From Nitrospirae bacterium MYbin6 (GTDB lineage: Bacteria; Nitrospirota; Thermodesulfovibrionia; Thermodesulfovibrionales; Magnetobacteriaceae): a stretch of 50,975 nt of DNA. The stretch is taken from the NCBI GenBank assembly GCA_002753305.1, contig PEAC01000011.1:1-50975 (forward strand), read 5' to 3'. This document shows positions 24,951-32,735 of the stretch, one piece after another; the stretch's first letter is position 1, and the number at the start of each line of letters is the position of its first letter. The translations under genes and the position numbers were made by a program. The notes below the pieces were generated by a model. That model was not told the DNA's origin and searched no databases. It saw only the letters and a program-made list of their open reading frames with translations.

Positions 24951-27434
24951 TCAGTCCTGCGGTGTTACGCGCACCACCGTAATGGGTACCCCGGTGCTCT
25001 GTGTTACGGAGGTCAGCTCGTTTACCCTCCATCGGAAGAAGTGCAGGGGGACAAATATCATACCCGCGGGGATCTCCTCGGAGATGCGGGTTTTCATGGT
25101 GGCGGAGCCGTTTTTGGATTCGATCTTTGCGTTTCCACCGTCCTCAAGGTCGTACTTATCCGCGTCGGCGGGGCTAACCTGGACAAAGGCGTCTGATATG
25201 ACATGGGTGAGGCTCATAGACATTGAGGTGAGAGAGCCGGAGTGCTGCATCAGGTTTCCGGTAACCAGTACGAGGGGATATTTGGTGTCAGGTTTATCGG
25301 CCGGCTCGAATGGGACAGGGACATATCTCCATTTTTCTTGCCCCATGTCGGCCTTTATCGAGGCGATTTCCTCTTGTATTGTCCTGAGGTTATCTGCCCC
25401 TATGGGGACATTCATAACCCTTGCGAGGTTTCTGAGGATCTGCCAGTCGGGCATCGAATCCCCGGTTGTGGCAACGATTTTATGCACCTCTTGTGAGAGT
25501 CCCGACATGTTGATAAACGTGCCGTCTTTTTCAGACCAGCTTGATGCGGGCAGCACCACATTGGCGTAGCGCGCGGAGGCGGTCATGCGTATGTCCTGGA
25601 CTATGAGAAACTCAAGGGATTGGAGCTTTTCCTCAAGTTTTTTTAAATCCGGGTATGTTACCAACGGGTCTTCTCCCATCAGATAAAGTGCCTTTATGGA
25701 GTCTTTTTCATAGAGCATGTTAAACAGGTTTTTGCCGGGTTTATCGGTTATCTTCACATAGCCAGGCAGGTATTCAGGCGTTATGCCCATCCTCCAGAGG
25801 CCAAACGTGTTTGAGTACTCAGCCGGCATTTGGAGGGCATGCGGGCCGTCTCCCGTTAACATTACGAGATTCGCCGCGGCAAGAAGTGAGTCCAATCCTT
25901 CAAGATTGCTTGCCGGTGTGGCGGCCATGGCAATGAGGCGGCTCCCGGCAGAGAGGAACTCTTCCGCCGCGCCAAGAAACTCATCCGTGCCGATGCCCGT
26001 TAGCTCAGACACCATCTGCGGTGTGTAGTCCTTCAGGATTTCCACCATTTGATCAAAATTCTCTATATTTTTTGCCGTCTCGCCCTTCAGGTGAAGCCCC
26101 TCGTCTACGGCCCTCTTCATGATGCCATAGGCAAGCGCCTGTGCCGTGCCGGGTTTGATTCTAAGCCATGTATGGGCGTGCCTTGCGAGTTTTGTCTCTC
26201 TGGCACTGGCAACTATCAGGTGCGCGCCATGCTGTTTTGCCTCAATGAATTTCAGCCCCCAGATGGGATGCGTTGCCGTTATGTCGGTCTCCAGCACCAG
26301 GAGCAACTTCTTATGAAGCGGAGAGTCGAAATCTATCGGAAGTTCGTGAAGGCCGAAGGCCATGTCTATTGCCTTAAATACCTTGGCGTATCCGAAGTAC
26401 GCGGAGGAGTCGATATTGTTAGTACCTATAACGGTACGCATGAATTTTTGCAGCACATAGTTGTCTTCGTTTGTACAGCGCGACGACCCTACCGCGCCAA
26501 TGGCATCCGGCCCATGTTTGCTTAGTACCTGTTTGAGGCCGGCGGCGATTACATACATGGCCTCTTCCCATGAGGATTCGACCAGATCGCCGTTTTTTCT
26601 CACCATAGGGGTCTTTAACCTGTTATTGGAGTAGATGAAGTCCGTACCGTAGCGGCCCTTTGTGCAGAGGTCTCCGCCGCTTACGCCCTTGCCGTCTACG
26701 CCTTTGGCGTTGAGAATCTTCCCCTCTCTCATGTCCAGCGTAATAGTGCAGCCCACGCCGCAGTATGGGCAGATGTTGTCCTTTTGTTCAAGGAACCATG
26801 CCCTCGCCCTGTGCCGGAATGGCTTGCTGCCCAGTGCCCCTACCGGGCAGGCATCCACGCACTGCCCACAAAACTCACAGTTGAGCGTCTCTTCAAAAGG
26901 TGGGCTTACCTTCGTGCCAAATCCCCTGCCGATGAAGTTTATCGCCCCAACACCCTGGTGTTCCCAGCACACGCGCACACAGCGCCCGCACATTATACAT
27001 CGGTTGGTGTTTATATCTATCAGCGGGTTGGCTATGTCTTCCGGGTCGGCCTTCTTCTGGCCGATATAGTTGCTGCTTGATGAACCGTATTTATATGACA
27101 TGTCCTGGAGTTTACAATCGCCGGCTTTGTCGCATATAGGGCAATCCAGCGGATGATGGACTAGCAAAAGCTCAAAGACCGTCTTTCTTGCCTTCAGCAC
27201 CTCGGGTGTTGACGTATGCACTACCATGCCGTTTTCCGCCGCAGTGGAACACGACGTGTAGAGCTTTGAGTGTCCCTCTATCTCCACCAGGCATATGCGG
27301 CAGCCTCCAAAAGGGGTAAGGCGTTTGTCCCAGCACAGATGGGGTATGTCTATGCCGTTTTCCATGGCGGCAACAAGGATAGTTGTTCCCTCGGGGACTT
27401 TTATTTTTTTGCCGTCTATAATGAATTCTACCAC
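24951..27434 (-). CDS. FdhA/NuoG-like iron-sulfur molybdopterin-family large subunit lacking the Mo/W ligand
   Basis: This 827-residue protein has an N-terminal [2Fe-2S] domain (Cys34, 45, 48, 62), the HxxxCxxCxxxxxC [4Fe-4S] site (His94, Cys98, 101, 107), a two-cluster ferredoxin domain (Cys146-156 and 186-196), a [4Fe-4S] site CPYCGVGC with Cys257, the molybdopterin oxidoreductase core and a C-terminal dinucleotide-binding domain. It aligns well with NAD-dependent formate dehydrogenase alpha subunits, but the active-site segment NNIDSSAYFGYAKV has Gly348 where Cys/Sec ligates Mo/W, and Tyr349 for the catalytic His. The Gly codon is GGA (26391-26393), so this is not a Sec codon. It overlaps the NuoF-like gene by seven bases. 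It is probably an electron-transfer subunit, not a formate dehydrogenase. Confidence 0.87.
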   Translation of the reverse strand: MVEFIIDGKKIKVPEGTTILVAAMENGIDIPHLCWDKRLTPFGGCRICLVEIEGHSKLYTSCSTAAENGMVVHTSTPEVLKARKTVFELLLVHHPLDCPICDKAGDCKLQDMSYKYGSSSSNYIGQKKADPEDIANPLIDINTNRCIMCGRCVRVCWEHQGVGAINFIGRGFGTKVSPPFEETLNCEFCGQCVDACPVGALGSKPFRHRARAWFLEQKDNICPYCGVGCTITLDMREGKILNAKGVDGKGVSGGDLCTKGRYGTDFIYSNNRLKTPMVRKNGDLVESSWEEAMYVIAAGLKQVLSKHGPDAIGAVGSSRCTNEDNYVLQKFMRTVIGTNNIDSSAYFGYAKVFKAIDMAFGLHELPIDFDSPLHKKLLLVLETDITATHPIWGLKFIEAKQHGAHLIVASARETKLARHAHTWLRIKPGTAQALAYGIMKRAVDEGLHLKGETAKNIENFDQMVEILKDYTPQMVSELTGIGTDEFLGAAEEFLSAGSRLIAMAATPASNLEGLDSLLAAANLVMLTGDGPHALQMPAEYSNTFGLWRMGITPEYLPGYVKITDKPGKNLFNMLYEKDSIKALYLMGEDPLVTYPDLKKLEEKLQSLEFLIVQDIRMTASARYANVVLPASSWSEKDGTFINMSGLSQEVHKIVATTGDSMPDWQILRNLARVMNVPIGADNLRTIQEEIASIKADMGQEKWRYVPVPFEPADKPDTKYPLVLVTGNLMQHSGSLTSMSMSLTHVISDAFVQVSPADADKYDLEDGGNAKIESKNGSATMKTRISEEIPAGMIFVPLHFFRWRVNELTSVTQSTGVPITVVRVTPQD

Positions 27435-29332
27435 GAGTCAACCTCCTCGGCCACGCCTGGCTCTATGCGTATTGAATTAAACGGACAGGTCTCAAAGCAG
27501 CTCCTGCACTTTATGCACATGCCCTGGTCTATCAGATGGGGGTTTTTCTTTTCGCCGCTTATCGCCCCTTGCGGACATTTCCTTGCGCACGAGCCACAGC
27601 CCGTGCAGGTCTTCGTCTCTATTATGAAGGTTGACAGATTCCTGCACCTTCCGGCCTGGCACAAACCATCCTTTATATGCGTCTCGAACTCCTCTCTGAA
27701 ATACTTAAGCGCTGTCAGCACCATAATGGGAGATGTCTGCCCGAGGCCGCATAGCGAGGTACGCCTTACCTCATAGGCCAGTTCTGCAAGCATGTCAAGG
27801 TCTTCCATTTTGCCGCGCCCCTCGGTTATGTCAAGGAGTTTATCGTACATCACCTTTGTCCCAATGCGGCACGGGACACACTTGCCGCATGACTCGCCGT
27901 GGCCGAATTCCATCGCGTTCAGGGCCTCGCTGACCATGCAGGTGTTTTCATCCATGACTATGAGATTGCCGGAGCCTACAATGCACCCGGTCGCCGTGAT
28001 GTCCTCATATGTGGTCGGCGTATCAATGAGTGATTCGGGGATAACGCCACCCGTAGGGCCTCCGATGTGGATGGCCTTTAGTTTGCTTTTCTTCTTCAGC
28101 CCTCCGCCTATTTCGTATACTATTGTCTTAAACGTAGTTCCCATGGGTATTTCTATAAGGCCGTTGAGGTTTACCGCACCGCTGAGGGTAAAGATCTTTG
28201 TCCCCGGTGAGGTCTGCGTCCCAACCGACCGGAACCACTCAGGGGTGTTTACCATAATCAGCGGTATATTTGCGAAGGTCTCGGCGTTGTCAACTATCGT
28301 AGGCCTTCCCCAGAGGCCGCTTTGGGCGGGATATGGTGGTTTTGGCGTGGGAAAACCGCGTTTTCCCTCCATCGAGTGAATAAGCGCCGTCTCCTCGCCG
28401 CAGATAAATGTCCCCGCCCCGAAAGACACGTCTATCATGAAGTCAAAACCGCTGTTTAAAATATCCTCTCCAAGGAACCCGCAGCCACGCGCACGCTCGA
28501 TTGCCGTGTGGAGGCGTCTTAAGATAAAGAGATTGTCCGGCTCTCTTACATAAATAAAGCCCTTTGCGGCTCCCACTGCGCGCCCCGCTATTATCATACC
28601 CTCGATTATGGAGTGTGGGTCGGTCTCTACTATACTTCTGGAGATTGGGCCGGCGTTACAGATAACGTATTTGGTATCATCCGCCATACGTGCGCAGATC
28701 TCAAATTTCAGACCGGTTGGGAAGCCCCCGCCGCCTCTTCCTCTCAGGCCGGATTCCTTTATTTCCTTTACTATCTCCTGCGGCTTCATCCCGGTAACCG
28801 CCCTGGCCATCCCCAAGTAGCCGCCGTGATATATGTATGCCTCTATGTGATCTGGCTGGATGAGGCCGATTTTGTTGAGTACGCGCCTTGTCTGTAAACT
28901 AAAAAATGGAATATCCTGCCGGTTAGGTATGGATTTTTTATCCTTGAGGTCTTTATATACAAATTTTTCAGCCGGTTGGCCCTTTGTGAAGTGCTCATCA
29001 ACGATTGCCGGGACGTCTTCGGGCTTGAATGCCTGGTATAATGTCATATCGGGATAGATGTTCATCACAGGGGATTGGTTGCAAAAACCATTGCAGCCGG
29101 TTTCATAAAAAGATACCTCGTTATCTATGCCCTTTTTCTGCAATTCACCTGACAGTGTCTCCTGAATCTTTTCGCTGCCCCGCGCCATGCAGGCCGAACC
29201 GCCGCAGACGAGTATCGACGCCTTTGTGCCGATAGACCTTGGGTCTTTAAAATTGTCTCTGATTGCCTTTAAATCTTCAATGGTTAATTTTTTAATGATT
29301 CTATTCATGGATCTGACTTTAATCGCAGGCAT
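27428..29332 (-). CDS. NuoF/HydB-like NADH-binding flavoprotein subunit
   Basis: The 634-residue protein has an N-terminal thioredoxin-like [2Fe-2S] domain (Cys43, 48, 80, 84). Next come the NuoF core with the NADH/FMN motif SGLRGRGGGGFPTGLKF (about 195-210), an SLBB domain and the [4Fe-4S] motif SCGKCVPCR (about 490). A C-terminal pair of ferredoxin [4Fe-4S] motifs follows (CTGCGSCARKC and CIKCRSCFETC). This is the layout of the NADH-oxidising subunit of NAD-linked [FeFe] hydrogenases and formate dehydrogenases (HydB, HndC, FdhB), some of which bifurcate electrons. GAGGAGG five bases before the ATG supports the start. It sits between the receiver-NuoE fusion and the FdhA-like gene, completing a NuoEFG-like trio. 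No hydrogenase subunit is present. Confidence 0.93.
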   Translation of the reverse strand: MPAIKVRSMNRIIKKLTIEDLKAIRDNFKDPRSIGTKASILVCGGSACMARGSEKIQETLSGELQKKGIDNEVSFYETGCNGFCNQSPVMNIYPDMTLYQAFKPEDVPAIVDEHFTKGQPAEKFVYKDLKDKKSIPNRQDIPFFSLQTRRVLNKIGLIQPDHIEAYIYHGGYLGMARAVTGMKPQEIVKEIKESGLRGRGGGGFPTGLKFEICARMADDTKYVICNAGPISRSIVETDPHSIIEGMIIAGRAVGAAKGFIYVREPDNLFILRRLHTAIERARGCGFLGEDILNSGFDFMIDVSFGAGTFICGEETALIHSMEGKRGFPTPKPPYPAQSGLWGRPTIVDNAETFANIPLIMVNTPEWFRSVGTQTSPGTKIFTLSGAVNLNGLIEIPMGTTFKTIVYEIGGGLKKKSKLKAIHIGGPTGGVIPESLIDTPTTYEDITATGCIVGSGNLIVMDENTCMVSEALNAMEFGHGESCGKCVPCRIGTKVMYDKLLDITEGRGKMEDLDMLAELAYEVRRTSLCGLGQTSPIMVLTALKYFREEFETHIKDGLCQAGRCRNLSTFIIETKTCTGCGSCARKCPQGAISGEKKNPHLIDQGMCIKCRSCFETCPFNSIRIEPGVAEEVDSW

Positions 29333-29342
29333 GCGTGCCTCC

Positions 29343-30209
29343 TCAGTGATAATCTTTTAATATATCCAATGCCTTGTCAGGGTCTATGGCGCCGTGTGTG
29401 TCGTGGTCAATCTCCACTATCGGGGCAAAACCACACGCGCCGAGGCAGCGTACCGTCTCATAGGAGAACTTCCCGTCGGCGGTTATGTTGTCTTCGTCGA
29501 ACTTCAGATTTCTTTTTAATCTGGTCAGTATCTGCCCTGATTTCTTTGCATGGCAGGCGTTGCCCACGCATACTCTGATGTGGTGCCTGCCGCGTATTTT
29601 CATCGTAAAATAGGGATAGAACGACACAACGGAGTATACCTCGCTTACGGGTATTCTCAATCCATTGGCTATGAATCTCTGCACGGAAGGCGGCAGGTAA
29701 CCCATAAGGTCCTGGGCCGACTCCAGCACTCTCAACAGCGACCCGGGCGTTGCCTTGTGTTCGCTTATAATGTTGTTCAGAGCGTCGGTCCTCTTTTTAG
29801 CCTCGTCCTCTGTGTCCGGGATTGTGGCTATGGCCTTGATTTTCTTCATCAGGTGCATCGCCTTTGTTATCGTCTCTAAAAGTATATGAGGGGTGAATGG
29901 TTTTGACAAATAATCTATTATTCCCAACTGGAGAATGTCTTTGATGTTTTGCTGAGAGGCAAAACCTGTAATAACCACAATGCCTGTAGATGGCTTTATC
30001 GCGTTTATCTGCCTTATCAGCTCAAAGCCGTCAATGCCCGGCATAACTAAATCCGTTATGACTATATCGTAGTCGTTGCCGCGTATCAGTTCGATAGCCG
30101 CGTCAGAGTCGGTTGTGCCTGTTATCGTAAACCCTTCCGGCGCAAGAACGCTGTCACAGCTTTTTACCACTATGGCGTCGTCATCAACTACAAGTATGTT
30201 ACCTTCCAT
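29343..30209 (-). CDS. Response-regulator receiver fused to NuoE-type [2Fe-2S] subunit
   Basis: From the ATG at 30209 (GGAGG eight bases upstream; a TTG at 30224 is less likely) this is a 288-residue fusion. Residues 1-120 are a complete receiver: the acidic VVDDD, phospho-acceptor Asp53 in ITDLVMPG, Thr81 and Lys103. Residues 135-288 are a NuoE/HndA domain with a helical start and a thioredoxin-like [2Fe-2S] site (Cys214, Cys219, Cys255, Cys259, spaced C-x4-C and C-x3-C as usual). The NuoE domain passes electrons in NADH dehydrogenase-type complexes. Fusing it to a receiver suggests that phosphorylation controls complex assembly or activity. The likely kinase is the heme-motif kinase upstream. 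The NuoF gene follows 10 bases later. Confidence 0.93.
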   Translation of the reverse strand: MEGNILVVDDDAIVVKSCDSVLAPEGFTITGTTDSDAAIELIRGNDYDIVITDLVMPGIDGFELIRQINAIKPSTGIVVITGFASQQNIKDILQLGIIDYLSKPFTPHILLETITKAMHLMKKIKAIATIPDTEDEAKKRTDALNNIISEHKATPGSLLRVLESAQDLMGYLPPSVQRFIANGLRIPVSEVYSVVSFYPYFTMKIRGRHHIRVCVGNACHAKKSGQILTRLKRNLKFDEDNITADGKFSYETVRCLGACGFAPIVEIDHDTHGAIDPDKALDILKDYH

Positions 30210-30281
30210 CTGCATTGCCTCCAATGTTGATTACTTGCGGGCGGCGCAGCGCCCCCTTGCAGGGCAGCATTGCCTGCCGGC

Positions 30282-30665
30282 TCATTCACCGTAGTGGACA
30301 TAGTTTTTTTGGCCTGTACCGGCAACCAAAAGAAGCTCCTCAGGCAGGAACGGTTTCTTTATAAAGTCGTCCGCCCCAAGCTCCAATGACTTATTGGCCG
30401 CCTCATTCGTGCCATAACCGGTCATCACGACTATCCTCAGCGAGGGCCACTTGTCTCTTACCAGCTTCAGCAGCTCAAAGCCGTCCATCTCCGGCATTAT
30501 CAGGTCAGTAAGTAAAAGGTCAAAACCCTCGGATTCCATGAGTTTAATGCCATCACTGACTGAGGACGATAGTGACACAGTATAGCCGTCCGTCTCCAGC
30601 ACCCTCTTGCAGCTTACTCTCACTATATATTCGTCGTCTATTACCAGGACTTTTTTATTTCGCAT
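30282..30665 (-). CDS. Single-domain response regulator between heme kinase and receiver-NuoE gene
   Basis: This 127-residue stand-alone receiver has all the key residues: VIDDE, the Asp of LLTDLIMPEMDG (Asp54), the Thr of VVMTGYG and the Lys of IKKPF. It ends in a short tail with no output domain. It is related in sequence to the receiver half of the next gene, which suggests duplication or a two-step relay. It lies between the heme-motif histidine kinase (91 bases upstream) and the receiver-NuoE fusion (72 bases downstream), and the three very probably share a pathway. Confidence 0.9.
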   Translation of the reverse strand: MRNKKVLVIDDEYIVRVSCKRVLETDGYTVSLSSSVSDGIKLMESEGFDLLLTDLIMPEMDGFELLKLVRDKWPSLRIVVMTGYGTNEAANKSLELGADDFIKKPFLPEELLLVAGTGQKNYVHYGE

Positions 30666-30756
30666 ATTCCTCTTTATCCCCCCGATGAGGCCGCTAACCC
30701 TGCCTTTATTAAATTATAATCGTATTATACTATGAATGCCGGGAATTAATAAATCA

Positions 30757-32328
30757 CTAAACTTTATTTATTGGCAAGTGTATGAAGAAACTCGCGCCTT
30801 CACCACCCTTGCTCTTGACAAATATGCGGCCACCGGCGTTTTGCACTATACCCTTGCTGACGGCCAACCCAAGGCCCGTCCCCTTTCCCTCCGGCTTTGT
30901 AGTGTAAAACGGCTCGAATATCTTATCAAGATTCTCTATGGGGATGCCGGGGCCGGAGTCCGTGAATTCCACCTCGGCAAACTCATTGACATCCTCGGTA
31001 AACCGCCTGGTTCTGATGATTACCTTCCCCTTGTTGTTCATCGCGTCAGAGGCATTAATCAGGAGGTTGATAAATACCTGTTCGATTTGAGACTGGTCGC
31101 CTTGTAAGCGCGGCACAGAGGGGTCAAGATCTTTTTCTATCAGGACGTTATAAAACCTTGCCTGATTTTTCAGGATGTTTAAGGCATTATCTATCGCCTT
31201 GTTGATGTCCATGTCGAGATTGTCCGAGGGAATCGTCCGCGAGTACCCAAGCAGTACGGCTATGATGTTAGAGCACTTCTCGGCCTGTTCGACTATGACC
31301 TTGAGGTCGTCCTGGTCTGCCTTGTTTTCGAGAGGGACACGTTTTAAGAACAATCTGGCAAATACGATTATGCCGGTGAGGGGGCTGTTGAGCTCATGTG
31401 CCACGCTCGCGGCCATTCTGCCCAGAGAGGCCAGTTTCTCCGTGTACATGTACTGCTTTTGAGTCTTTCTGACTTCCCTGGATTTCTGTTCCATTATCTC
31501 GGAGAGCGCCCTGGTTTTCTCCTCAAGTTCGTTCTTTCCGGCCCTGAGTTCTTTTGTCATGTCGTTGTAGGCATGGCCTAAGGAGCCAAGCTCATCATTG
31601 GCGCGAATGTCTAACGTATGGCCGTAGTAACCCCGTGTCACCATTTTTATGCCCTCAGATATTATTATTATGGGCTTGATGACAAGTTTCGACACCAGCA
31701 GGTATAGCGTTACCGCGATGAGGGCAAGAAAAATAATTCCAAGTATGAGGACATCAAGGTTGTTTTCTTTAAATTTTCTGTCTAGCCGGGACATGGAAAA
31801 CTCCGCCTCGATAATGCCGTTTATCGTAGCGTCCGGTGCGTGGACATGGCACGCGGCAGTCGAACACGAGCTTTCGTTCTTTACGGGGATGAAGGATTTA
31901 AGCGTCCGGCCATGGCTGCCCTTCTCGACAAAGAAGAAATTTCTGCCGGTATCCTTAAGGATGATCTTGCCGTCTGCTGCGTGGCACTCCTTGCAGATCA
32001 TCGAATCGGGCGGGATGGATTTGCCAAGGTCGTTTTTGTTCGAGGAGAATTTGATATTGCCATTGTGGTCGATTACCCTGATAATCGCGTGAAGCCCCGC
32101 CTCGGTGGTATTCTCCAGTGTGTTTTGAATGACCTCGCTGTGGTTTGACATCATGTTGTACCTGATGCTGTTTCTGATTATCTCGATAGTATAAGCGGCG
32201 TCTTCCGTGGCCTTGACAAGCATTTCCTCGTTGGCCCGGAAGATGAATTTATACCAGAAAATCAGGGCGCCCACCATCAACAGGGCACTTAACGATACCA
32301 TAATCTTTAAATTAACGGTGTTTCTCAT
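30757..32328 (-). CDS. Membrane histidine kinase with periplasmic c-type heme motifs
   Basis: The 523-residue kinase has two membrane helices (about 8-30 and 190-212) around a periplasmic sensor of about 160 residues. The sensor carries CKECH (112-116), a standard c-type heme motif, and CSTAACH (155-161), a C-x4-C-H variant known from multiheme cytochromes. One or two covalent hemes are thus expected, giving a redox, gas or heme-ligand sensor. HAMP (about 213-265), a coiled coil, HisKA (SVAHELNSPLTGI) and HATPase (DSGPGIP, GTGLGLAVSKG) follow. It is first in the row leading to the receiver, receiver-NuoE, NuoF-like and FdhA-like genes. The phospho-transfer partners are inferred from this order. 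Confidence 0.9.
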   Translation of the reverse strand: MRNTVNLKIMVSLSALLMVGALIFWYKFIFRANEEMLVKATEDAAYTIEIIRNSIRYNMMSNHSEVIQNTLENTTEAGLHAIIRVIDHNGNIKFSSNKNDLGKSIPPDSMICKECHAADGKIILKDTGRNFFFVEKGSHGRTLKSFIPVKNESSCSTAACHVHAPDATINGIIEAEFSMSRLDRKFKENNLDVLILGIIFLALIAVTLYLLVSKLVIKPIIIISEGIKMVTRGYYGHTLDIRANDELGSLGHAYNDMTKELRAGKNELEEKTRALSEIMEQKSREVRKTQKQYMYTEKLASLGRMAASVAHELNSPLTGIIVFARLFLKRVPLENKADQDDLKVIVEQAEKCSNIIAVLLGYSRTIPSDNLDMDINKAIDNALNILKNQARFYNVLIEKDLDPSVPRLQGDQSQIEQVFINLLINASDAMNNKGKVIIRTRRFTEDVNEFAEVEFTDSGPGIPIENLDKIFEPFYTTKPEGKGTGLGLAVSKGIVQNAGGRIFVKSKGGEGASFFIHLPINKV

Positions 32329-32392
32329 AAACCAGCGAACCTGTCTATATTAATAAATCTATGGGTACTTAAATCAAGCATAAAAAATAATA

Positions 32393-32422
32393 TTGACAAA
32401 TATATTTTTATTTGTGTATGTT
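32393..32422 (+). promoter_or_regulatory. Candidate sigma-70-type promoter of rho
   Basis: A perfect -35 TTGACA at 32393-32398 is followed after 18 bases by TATGTT at 32417-32422, a fair -10. It sits in AT-rich sequence about 310 bases ahead of rho and just ahead of the leader reading frame. This is the best -35/-10 pair I noticed in the window. Confidence 0.55.
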
Positions 32423-32438
32423 AAATATAGGTACGGTT

Positions 32439-32519
32439 ATGCAGGATGAACACCGTGTGGCCCAAAAAGATCACCGTGTGGCCCATGTAACAGTATTCGT
32501 TGATGGCTTTCACAAATAA
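32439..32519 (+). CDS. Candidate rho leader peptide (26 residues)
   Basis: The frame starts at ATG 32439, 17 bases after the candidate -10, and stops with TAA at 32517-32519. The peptide begins MQDEHRVAQKDHRVAHV and ends in GFHK. The two direct repeats upstream of rho fall inside it in frame, giving EHRVAQK and DHRVAHV. The ribosome site is weak (AGG). The E. coli rho operon also has a short leader gene (rhoL), which makes this worth noting. The evidence is the frame and position only. Confidence 0.3.
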   Translation: MQDEHRVAQKDHRVAHVTVFVDGFHK

Positions 32520-32735
32520 AAAAATAACAGAGGTGTTGCTCAACAAAAGGGACAGAAGTGTTGCCCGGCAACAGCAATAAGCACGGGAGTAACCGGTAAT
32601 AAAAACATTCGTTAGCGCCGCCTATGTTAAATATCGTGCGCGGTAGTGAGATAAAGACTTCATTAAGACAATGGAATATTAATCTATAACGCTGCAGGGT
32701 AAGAGTTACAACTGCGAAAAAAAAGGAGTTCACCG

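Larger units (their letters stand above)
32329..32735 (+). promoter_or_regulatory. Intergenic region and long leader of rho
   Basis: This 407-base gap separates the divergent kinase and rho. It holds a good promoter (see 32393-32422), a possible 26-codon leader reading frame (32439-32519) and two pairs of direct repeats. CACCGTGTGGCCCA occurs at 32451-32464 and 32472-32485, and GTGTTGC recurs near 32530 and 32560. The rest has no gene I can support. Rho genes are often controlled by Rho itself through an untranslated leader, and this long leader of about 300 bases fits such autoregulation. Confidence 0.5.

Noticed and set aside
26388..26396. A possible selenocysteine codon in the FdhA-like gene
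   Set aside because: The codon at the ligand position is GGA (Gly), not TGA, so no Sec read-through is involved.
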